A DNA stretch of 64,000 nt, from NCBI RefSeq assembly GCF_030269925.1, contig NC_085107.1:1054001-1118000 (forward strand). Direction: 5' to 3'. Source of the DNA: Bombyx mori (taxonomy: Eukaryota > Arthropoda > Insecta > Lepidoptera > Bombycidae). A program made the position numbers and the translations under genes. The notes beneath the pieces were generated by a model that saw nothing but the letters and a program-made list of their open reading frames with translations, had not been told where the DNA came from and did no database searches. Position 1 is the stretch's first letter, and each line of letters starts with the position of its first letter. This document shows, one piece after another, positions 45,301 to 57,300 of this stretch.

Positions 45301-48300
45301 TACCTAATTACACCTACACTACCTGCAAGAAGCTTGGTATGGTATACTAGGATCTCTCCTTTGTCTCCACGTTATCCCACTAGGTGGGGTCGGCACAGCG
45401 AATTTTTCTATTCCATTCTATTCTATCAGCCGTCATCTCAACACTCACTCCTCTCTCTCTCTCTCATATCGTCATTCACACATTCTACCCATGTCTTCTT
45501 CGATCGACCTCTTCCCCCTATACCTTGAACTACCATTTCTATACATCTTCTAGTGACTCGCATCTCCTCTCTGCGCATTACATGTCCACACCACGCTAAC
45601 CACGGATAGTATGGTATACTAGGATGACACTAGGATAGTGGCTCGGATATCGCTCGGAAATCTGCATCAAGTCTCTATTAAATGAATTCTATTATTTATA
45701 TTTTCTCTCACAGTTATGCTGATCAAATGAACAAACATCATATAAAATCAACTTTAAGCTCAATTCAAGATGTGCGACGACTCTAAACAGAATTTTATGT
45801 ATGGACGGGTTCGGCATCGGGACGGCTCTGATCTCAATCATCCCTGAACCAATTAATGGGCTGCCTAGAAGTTCAATAACCTACAAATTAAACTCCTAGA
45901 CCTCAACTGAAAGTACATGACTCTGACAAAAAGAGGCGAAAGCCCACTGAAAGTATTCGATTATTGGTACACCTAGGATTTATGAAGTATGGATCACAAT
46001 AGACTAAGGGTCTAAGTTAGAGTCCCGACGGAAACTATTAGTTGCGAAGCCACTTAAACAAGTAGGTCCTTGCAGCTGATCCAGTCTGTAGGTATGGCGA
46101 AGAGGAGGAAGAAACTCTTCTTGGTGTACTGTGGCTTAAAATAGGGTCCTTAGTTCTGTAGCCTAAGTAAGCAGATCTGATAATATATTTATCACACACA
46201 TATAGACACTAAGTACAGCAAACAAAAATTCTATTCTACGTAAAAAAAATTTAAACCTTTTCGTGTCTCGATGGCTTTGAGGACAAATCTGATGACCGCC
46301 ATATTCTTGAACGCCCTCCTCTAGTTAAAAAGCCATTAAGATTCTAACACACAGTAACAACAACAACAAAACAGGCAACACGAAAAGAGATACCGTGATA
46401 AACTATATTTAAATTATCTTAGAGACCGAATTGAGAAAAAAATAGAATAAAAATGTATTTCTTACTTGAACAGTCCTTTGGGTTTTTGTGTTTTAGATGG
46501 CAATACATTAAGCGTCACACACTTTTAAAAACCTTTTGCACTAATCGTTTTTAAATTTTCATTCATACGGTGATCTCTTGTAAGACAGGCGTGTGTCAGC
46601 CTCAAATACTAACGTGAGATATTTAATTATTGTTTTTAAACAGACAGATCTACATAAACTACGCTTAGTCAATATTTGATGACTCTCGTACTTTTAGTAC
46701 AATATTTACATTATGACTGAAGTGAAAACGTAACGTCAAGTCACACGAGTTGATACCACCATTCTTACTTATCTGCCGCGAGACGCTTAAGCGTTTTTGG
46801 ATTATAGGATGACAACAATTATATGTTGAGTTAATATAATATTGAGATTTTGACTAAGTTCTCATCACGGAAAGCGGTATTCATATTGTAAAATCTAAGG
46901 CACTAAGGTCTAACCAACTAGTATAATAAAAAGGTTTTAGACATAGGTGTGTATTTAAATTCAAGATTAAGAGAAAATAATAATTTATATCAAACCTAAC
47001 TTGAGATACTGAATGCAGACAATAAATTATTATAATTTAAAGATGTGTATTAACTGGATATCGCAGATCTATTATTATTTAAATGAAATGCAATAGAATT
47101 ATGATTAGACAGAAATGGCTGAGTGGTATTGTCTTCTAAAACGCGTCTCTTGGACGTTGTCTTCAGACTTAGCGTAGTTAATGTAGATCTTAATGACATC
47201 AATAGTCGTAATGCTCGCCACATGGACTGCAATAGATTTATTCATTACCATGATTTTAAAATCGGATTCTAACTTAGCTGAAACACGTCTGTCAATCAAA
47301 CGGAAGCGAGAGGATACAGCATAGCCACGTGAATGTGATAAATTTAAAAAGTGAATTGCTCGTAGGAATTGTAAAATGTGTATGTGTATATTGAGGTGAT
47401 TATCATTTCGCTTCAGTTGTAACACACAGGCACGGCTTACCAACAGGGAAACAACTTCCCTATGCCTTACTCGATATCGGACTTCAAAGTTGTTCAATTT
47501 CTCCTCTAGCGATGTTATTTTTTTTGCCATCGACTCATTCTGCGCGCTATGGGCTGCGGAGAAGAACAAAAACTTCATCTCCACACATTTTGGATGCTGT
47601 CTTCGTAGGATTTTTATGCAATTGCGTTGTTTCGGATTTAAAAAATTTTCACGTGTCATTGGTAATCTTGATTTCAGTAATTTAAATCACCAAATAACAC
47701 TTAGGCTTTAACACCGTGACGCTTAAATATAAGTTAATTTACCGTTAACAATACTGGCGGATGAAAGGCGATTGCATGCAGCAGAGATGCGAATGTTGCG
47801 ATGGATGTGTGGAGTAACGAGAATGGATAGAATACGGAATGAATATGTTAGAGGAAGTCTGAAAGTGGCACCTGTGACAGAGAAGCTGAGGAGTGCGCGT
47901 TTGGGATGGTATGGACATGTGATGATTCGAAATAAAAATGAGGTTGGTAAGAGAGTGTTAACTATGAATGTGGAAGGATACAGAGGAAGAGGTAGACCTA
48001 AGAAGAAATGGATGGATTTCGTGAAAGACGATATGGGTAAGAGGGGAGTGAGCGAAGAAATGGTATATGATAGAATGTATGTAATAGTATGGAAGGAGAA
48101 AACATGTTGCGCCGACCCCAGGTGACTGGGAGAAGGGCAGGATAATGATGATGATGAATAATGACCGTTGTAAAGTTAACTAATTCATCGCCCTCAGTAT
48201 TAGAATTATTTCGGAGACTCACATCACTGTAGCATTGGCCATCTCCAAATATATTTGATCCTGATTTATAAATACGTCCCGATGTTGATTACACTACAGG

Positions 48301-51300
48301 GCTGCACGAATATGAATTGATGAATCGCAATGAAAAGTAGCCGACTTTAATAACAACGTGTTTATGGCATTAATATTTGGTCCGTTTTATTTATTGAGTT
48401 GCACCAACAAAGTGATCATCAATACAAAACATTGAATCCGTTGTAATATGTATATAGGCTGATGAACGCATGCAAATTTAAACCCGCTGCGTTGTTCAAA
48501 GCGTTCATAATAAATGTTTATTTTACGCAAATATGTTTCAGTTCTGTTCTATATGTGTACGTATTAATATTAATGGAATTAACCAATTCTATATGTTACT
48601 ATTTACTGTGTAACAAATGATTACTGTACATTTTATTATAATCAATTGAACATATTTCGACGAACTAATAAACACATCCATTTCAAAATCAAATCAGCCA
48701 AACGTATTTGTATTAAATATCTAAAATAAAATTGAAGATACTTTTGAAAACTGACCGGGAGAATTGCTTTGTTTAAGGAGAGATATTATGCCAGAGAGTC
48801 AAATGAGATATTACTTCAGAAAACACACTTTGTATCACGAGAGTGAACATGAACTTCCACGACGACAAGTGAAGCTACGTCAAAAAGTTAATACTATATT
48901 ATTATACTATATCGAAACGCTCCACAGATTACCATGGCGCATTCTCGTATATTATACACACAATGTGACATTAGTAAAACATATTCAGACAGATTTGAAT
49001 TCTCATCGTAATACCGATCGTTCGTATTCGCCTGAACGAGATCCCCAATAATTCGGAGAGCTCATTCCTGGAGGTATTCGAATGGTATGCAAGCAATGCA
49101 AGTAGTTCGTAATGTAGACTCGCTCCAGAGGCGAGAGCCATACAGCAGACGCGGTTCAACGCCCTATTAAAGTAAAAATCTTACGTTATTTTAATCTTCA
49201 ATAGAAACAGACATTAAACAATAGTTTCTTAAGACTTTTTAGTATTAACAGAATTATTTAGCTCCATATCGTTTTTTCCACGAAAAAGCTCAAAACTAAA
49301 AGGCGTAAACCTGATTAAGATTAAAGAGACGTATATAACGTATAACCGGGACGAATGGCGATTGATCGTGAGGCGCATAACATTTGCCCACAGCAATGAT
49401 ACTGAATGACGACCACGACCGCTCTGACAAGAGTGATACGATCAAGGAATATATAACGTATAATTTTGCTAGCAAACAAACATTTATTTTAACTAGTGCG
49501 CTCTCTATGAGATAGCCGGAGTCTAGAAGAAATCGGTATTATGATTGTTTATTACGTTTTGGTATGCCCTGTTCGAAAATTCGACTCTAATCACAGAAAA
49601 CTCAAACTCTGCGTTTCAGTTTATGTTATGGATTGTCTCTTTTTTTTATATTTAACATTTTGACAATATCACCAAACAAAAAAAGTAAATCAGTTGAAAA
49701 ACATAACAAAAAAGGAATATATACATATAATACATAAGTTTTGTTTTGTGTTTGCCTTATTATGTAGATCCTCTACAAACATCTCAATCATTATTCTTAT
49801 TATAAATTCCCATAACAAAGTAATTATAATATTCGCTACAATATTTATACGCGGTCATAGATGTCGACCAACACACCGCTACGAAGCTTTCTACGAAGTC
49901 TTCAAACTTCGTTTGAATAGTTCACAAATAACTTAATATTTACGTAACCCGTTCAAGTTTACATAGTTAATTGTGGTAGAGTGTATATCTGATTACGCAC
50001 TTAGACGCTAAGTCTATTATTACCGTGAACGATCCGCTGTGACGGCGAGTAGTCCGGGGGCGAGTGAACACCCAGAGTGGCTGCGCACTCACGTAGCGAT
50101 CGTTTGCAGACGTAATCTGTTTAATAAATTTAAACCATGTTCATTGGTTCCGTCTCGGTTAAAAGGGCTTGTAGGGTTTAGTTTTTGTTTATTTATTTTC
50201 ACTATAATTCAAATTAAGGTTAAGAATGTAATAAATTAAAAAAATAATAAAAAAACGAGTTCATTACATGTTAATAAGGGATTCAGTGTTGATAAACTAA
50301 GGGTGAAAAACTTGTGCGAAAAATATAGCAATAGACAGCAATTGCTAACTTTTTTTTCTTTTATTGCTTAAATGAGTGGACGAGCTCACAGCCCATCTGG
50401 TGTTAAGTGGTTATTGGAGCACATAGACATCTACAACGTAAATGTGCCACCCACCTTGAGATATCAGTTTAAGGTCTCAGTACAGTTATAAGGGCTACCC
50501 TACCCTTCAAACCGAAACGCATTACTGCTTCACGGCAGAAATAGGCAGGGTGGTGGTACCTACCCGTGCGGACTCACAAGAGGTCCTACCACCAGTATAA
50601 CTGCTGCTAGTTAACTACTTTAGCGTCTCAATTAACAGACTCGTAGGCTTTGATTATTGACCGTTTCAAAGCTATCCAACGCAACAATCTCCTACATGAC
50701 TACGAAACCGTAACCCAGTTCCCATACCTTGGCTCACTGATTACCAACAAAGGAAGTAGCGAACCGGAAATACGGAGACGGACTGGCATGGCAAAATCTG
50801 CAATGACCCAACTGAGCAAAATCTGGAGAGACTGTAATATTACCCACCGAACTAAAATACATCTGGTCCGCACCCTTGTCTTCTCCATTGCTCTATATAG
50901 TGCAGAGACGTGGACACTCAAAGCCGCAGATAGGCAGAGAATCGACGCTTTTGAGATGTGGTGCTGGCGACGTATGCTACGAATACCATGGATGGCCCGC
51001 CGCACCAACATATCTATTCTCAGGCAGTTAAAAATAGAAAAGATTCAACGTCTATCCACAATCTGCCTACAAAGAATATTGCGGTATTTTGGTCATGTTG
51101 CACGTAGGGATACAAGCAATTTGGAACGCCTTGTGGTGACCGGTAAAATAGAGGGAAAAAGGCCTAGGGGTAGAGGTCCCAAACGATGGTCGGACCAAAT
51201 AGCGGAGGAACTGGGGATACCTATCAGCGACGCACTCCACCGGGCTGCAGGGCGGGATCGATGGAGACAGTTGGTTGACGAAATCGGACGGAGTCACGAT

Positions 51301-54300
51301 CCTCAGCAGTGAGGAACCGATCGGAGTGAGAGAGAGAGGCTTTGATTTTTTATTCCTGCAGGATTTATATGGAAAGTCTTGTTTATTCTGACTTTTTTGT
51401 TTCCTTTTCGTCTTATGTGTGAGCATCTCCTATTCTACATACAAGATTACATTGCGGTGGTGCAGTCGATGTTAATAGCTGCTCAAACACCGACGCCGAC
51501 CCGTCATATTGCAAGCACAAATAATTATTACACGGGCTATTAATATCGATCGCGTGCTGTTGAAAGGCGCGGCTCCCACTTAACGACCTCATTAGTCGGG
51601 TGCTATTACAATATTCATAATTGGGAATGGTTACGTAGACGTTTTGTAACCGTTTTACAACTGTGAAAAATATTAAGAATATTCGTCGTGGCCTAAAGGA
51701 TAAGACGCCCAGTGCGTTCGTGTTGAGCGATGCACCGGTGTTCGAATCTCAGGCGGGTACCAATTTTTCTAATGAAATACGTACTCAAGAAATGTCCACG
51801 ATTGACTTCCACGGTGAAGGAATAACATCGTATAATAAAAATCAAACTCGCAAAATTATAATTTGCGTAATTCCTTATGGTAGGACCTCTTGTGAGTCCG
51901 CCCGGGTAGGTACCACCGCCCTGCCTATTTCTGCCGTGAAGCAGTGGTGCGTTTCGGTTTGAAGGGTGGAGCAGCCGTTGTAACTATATGAGATCTTAGA
52001 ACTTATATCTCATTGGGTGGCGCATTTACGTTGTAAATGTCTATGTGAGCTCGTCCACCCATTTCAGCAATAAAAAAAAACTTCAAAAGATTGCATTTGC
52101 ATTGTGTAAATGTCATGAAGATTTTTTTGATGTATTGATAGGTGAAAAAGAAAGCGCAAATCCAGGAATAGTCTATGTAAATCTTACTAATGTTATAAAC
52201 GCGAAAGTTTGTAAGAATAAATGTATGTAAGTTTGTTAGTCTTTCACGCAAAAAATACTGAATGGATTTTGGTGAAACCTTACAATAATATAGCTTAAAA
52301 ATCAGAATAACATATAGACTATCATTTATGGAGTTATAGTATGAATTACCCATAATACAACGACAAGTATCAAGTAATTAGGACAAAAATATGTCATCTG
52401 CGAGGTATTCTTGTGTGCGCTGCAAAACCCGTCAGATTTACACGTATATAATGTAAAACGGGTAATCTTTATGTGAAATGGAATAATATTTCTCTTAAGC
52501 AGGCATGCCTATAGAATAGCGATGCAACGGTGTTCGAATCCCGCAGGCGAGTACCAATTTTTCTAATGAAATACGTACTCAACAAATGTTCACGATTGAC
52601 TTCCACGGTGAAGGAATAACATCGTGTAATAAAAATCAAACCCGCAAAATTATAATTTGCATAATCACTGGTGGTAGGACCTCTTGGGAGTCCGCACGGA
52701 TAGGTACCACCACCCCGCCTATTTCCGCCGTGAAGCAGTAATGCGTTTCGGTACGAAGGGTGGGGTAGCCGTTGTAACTATACTGAGATCTTAGAACTTA
52801 TATCTCGAGGTGGGTGGCGCATTTACGTTGTAGATGTCTATGGGTTCCAGTAACCACTTAACACCAGGTGGGCTGTGAGCTCGTCCACCCATCTAAGCAA
52901 TAAAAAAATAAAAAAAATGCATTTAACTGGCTAAAATTTCGTGGAATTGTAGTAAATTTGTATATAGATTTCACCTAATGCTACTCATGTATAGGTCACG
53001 TAAGTAACGAAGTCTCCCTAAATACACTGTGCCCTTTAAAAAATCGAGTGAGTGACGTAATATCACGTGACAACATGACCTCTATTGAGAATGTCTCGAT
53101 AGCGAAAAGAAGGCCTTATCGCTATAGTTTTAAGGTAACGATTCAATCAGTGGGAATAATAAGATCAATCGAAACTAGTAATTTTCACTTTTAACGCTCA
53201 ATTACAGGGGTTGATGCTTGCTAATTACAGTACACACCACTAATGTAATTGGGACTTTACATTAACATTACTATTGACACTAACTACGGATTTTAGTGAT
53301 GCGCCATCTTTGAGGACGTCATCTCATTTATACAAAGAAAATGGACCAATACAAACGAAAATTGAGTTCAATTATATCTATAACATACTGGACGCTACGT
53401 CAGTTGATTTACAATTTGCATATATCAAATTGACGTACACGCGACCGGAACCAGTACCGCCGGTCGGATGATAGAGCAACATATCAAGATAAATGACACA
53501 TTTACAAATGAGAATATGACACGCGGCCACGCTCGGCATTCCCATCGCTAAATGTACGTAAAACAACATTTGTTATGACTATTCGCGAGCTTTCGAACTT
53601 CGATTTTACTATGACAAAAAGCTTTCCTAGAGTGCCGACAAATACATAGTTTTAACTCTATGGATTAGAAGATATGCATATATTTCGAACAAACATAAAT
53701 ATTAATTTCAAATATTCGCGCGTGACCTTTAATTATGGTATATGGTAATTTATTTTATTGCGCTGGTAGGTAGACGAGCATACAACCTACCTGATTATGA
53801 TTGTTACTGTGGCTTACTGACCTACCCCATAGTACTCTGCGCAAGTGTCATTTGAAAAAGGACATGTCATAGCATTCGGGAAATATCGTATTCGTAGAAG
53901 AGATCTCTGGAAACGCACTGCGAATGAACGTAGCGGTCCTATTTATTATGAATAAACTCTACTCCAAACGGTGGGATGGTAAAAACGAAACTATAGAATA
54001 ATCTCAAACAATTCCTCATTTTTCGATTTGAACCTAGTTGATTTAGAGTGAACTACTATAAGCCTAATGTTATTGTTTGAATGGTTTATTCAACAGCCTC
54101 CTCAGTATTATATAACTGGACATGATCTAATGGAGGTCGTAGCTCACAATGAAACTTGAGTGTACAATAGCCTGGATAGCAATGGATAGCCCTTCAAAGG
54201 AAGGATTGTACCTATATGTAGGTGCTCACAATACGCCTTATCTATAGTAAATTGCTAGATGGGTGGCGGTATTTAAGTTCCGTCTATACTTTCTGGTAAC

Positions 54301-57300
54301 AGCCTAATGTCATGTACGATGTGATCACATCTACCCGTCGAGAGCAACAAAAAAACATGTGCGGTGTTGTGGGACACCGGATAGGAACGAAGTTCGTTAT
54401 TATAAAAATATACAAAGTTCTGTTCGAGGTATAAAGAAAATAAAACTGGAGGTTTCGCAACAACCCACGGTCATTCGGTAACGTGCCAACTTATTGTGGT
54501 ACACTTCATTCACGGTTCTTTGCATAAGAGTTAGTGTATTGCGCAAACGAACGCTCTGAGATCGTGGTCAATGAATAATAAAAAATATGTTATTTTTTGT
54601 ACGTTATTACAAAGTTAAGTCGTACACGGTGTGCATTACTAATAAAAGTCTTACGTTACGGACGTTTTTTCCCGGTTAGGGTAACCCTCCGCGTCGTTTC
54701 ATAAGGTACTTCGTTCTAAAAAATCTGTACTCCTTATCTTTCCACATTCAATGCCACATCCCACATTCAAGCTTGGCTTTTTCTTGAAAACACATGCAGA
54801 GCCCGAAAGTCGTATCTTCAGCAATGACTCCAACCCGGATTTTAACGATCCCTGCAGCACTAGTAAAGTTCGTAAGATAATGCCTATTAGTTGATTTTGT
54901 TAACGCTGTTCATAAATCGAGTGATCACACCGAAACTGTTGAATTCTATTGCACAATACACAAAACATCCCAACTCAATTTCATATTTAGTAAAATAACA
55001 AGAGACATACACCGCTTTCAAAAAAAGTACCTACATAATTATAAACTAGAGGTTTTTTTTATTGCTTAGATCGGTGGACGAGCTCACAGCCCACCTGGTG
55101 TTAAGTGGTTACTGGAGCCCATAGACATCTACAGCGTAAATGCGCCACCCATCTAGAGATATAAGTTCTAAGGTCTCAAGTATAGTTACAACGGCTGCCC
55201 CACCCTTCAAACCGAAACGCATTACTGCTTCACGGCAGAAATAGGTGGTGGTACTCACCCGCGTGGACTCACAAGAGGTCCTACCACCAGTGAACTAGTG
55301 AGTAGTCTACCTATAGTTTTAACTAATGAGTACCCAATTATGTAACACAGTAAGCTATAAAACAAAAACACAACATGTTTCAATCCCTTAGCGAAACTTT
55401 TGGTACAACCATTGGAACCGTCTTCAAGCCCTCGGAATTCGTGTGACCCACATAAACAGCTGTGTCAAAATCGATTTCGCGGATCGATATAAAGGTACAT
55501 CAGCTGTTGATTTGAATGAAATCAGGGTCGTGACCCTGCTCCGAGGGGTCGTGGTGCTTGGCAACCCAATAAAGATGACGTCACACTGCTTTCCCATAAT
55601 CTCTAAACGTATTTTGTTTTCTTGACACTTCGATCGATATCTTTGTACGAGGGAAAATAGCAGGGATAGCAGATACACGATTGATAAGCTAAAGATGACG
55701 TATTGATTGAAATATTTGGGTTAAATGAAAATAAAACATAATATTAAATTATGAATGTAGGATTTAAGCTTTTACTATTCAGATGAGTTACACACTCTAC
55801 GCATTAAATTATCGTTCGGGTCTAAAAAGTAAAGTTTTTATTACTATGTAGTCTTTAAAACATTAAAGGTAACACAAATAGTTATATTAGTCTAAAGAAT
55901 TCGAGTCTGTGTGCGGGGTTTTCTTTATATATTTCAACAAACACATAGTTTGCAAACTTTAACTTGTGAACACTCATGAATAAACTTCGTGTTAGCCTAC
56001 GACTTCTAAAATATCGTTACCTCAACTTATACCAAAGGGCCAAATAGCCCTAATTATCAAACGTATAGATTAATAATGCACGGTAATTGCATTGCAAATT
56101 TCAGAGCGTTTTGTTTGTAAGTAAAAAGCAATAGTAAAATTAAATATTAAAACAATATACTCTTATTTAGAGGATGCGGGAAATTGTGAAACAGGGCGGT
56201 CTTCCCGTATGAGTAATTCGTAATCCAAATATAAACATGAATAAACTTTGTCGAAACACGTGGAAAGTTCTCGAGCTTCCAACAAGTGGAGCTTAGTGAA
56301 AAATCTCAATGGAAATGTTTCAGTCAAGTGAACCCGAGCGGAGAACTTTATTTTGTTGCGTACAAAATAATTGTTGCTCGCCCCTCATTTAGAACGCTGA
56401 CCATTGAAGTTAACCGCTCAGTAATTTTGTACAAAAAATGTATTGTTCACAAAAAACAATACATGTTTATCAAAATATGTTGTTTTTGAAGTTATACTTC
56501 TTTAGGCGCGTTATGAAAAATTGATGAGAGTGAAATTTTACGATGCGAGCGCGCTGTGACACAAAATTCACAGAATGAAGTTGCCCACTAAATCGCTCAT
56601 TACAATACGACCGACGTAACTTGGCGAGTCTGAATATAGCCGCAGGTGAACTTTCCGAAATTACCGAATTTATACGATGTCAAGAAAAGGGATGTCCAAT
56701 ATGCGTGTTTGAGGATGTTGTTTAATCGATTTTTTTTCAAATTGATTAAAATTTAAATAAAAAAAAAGAAATAAATGTAATAAAAATAAAGTATAACTTC
56801 TTACGCGTATACATAAGTACACGCACCCTTGTTTGTTAAGGAGATAGATTTGAAGGTTTGTTTACCACCTTTGTCGTCTATGAACAAATATAATAACAAA
56901 TACAATCTATACTAATATATAAATCTACACTGGCTTTTACGGATGTTCCGTTATAACTACTGAACCATGCATCCGATTGACTTGAAACATGGTATCCGTG
57001 TAGAAAATACATGTACTTAATGGATAGGGTAATATTTATATGAGTGTTGGACTCCCTACATCAGATGCGGGGGCGTTAATAATGAGAATCTTTGTGGGGG
57101 TGAGAAATAATAATGTTAATTTTAAATTTCCAGCGAAGCGGACGGGTACAGCTAGTCGTGTATAATCTTGTTATTATGAGTCCATACATTATTGTCTCTC
57201 TTATATTTAGTTTCAGCGTATTTTTAGATGTCGTGGTATATTTGCTTAATAATTTAAATAACTCGTCCGTTAATACCTATTCGTGTTCTTGTATTTTTGA

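Noticed and set aside
47105..47659. 184-codon - strand frame as a single protein
   Set aside because: Only the middle part (47441-47553) is flanked by splice signals and matches the MGAT4 stem; the rest is intron.
51684..51760. tRNA gene with A and B boxes
   Set aside because: It is the tRNA-derived head of a Bm1 SINE, continued by the SINE body and A-tail; the acceptor stem does not close.
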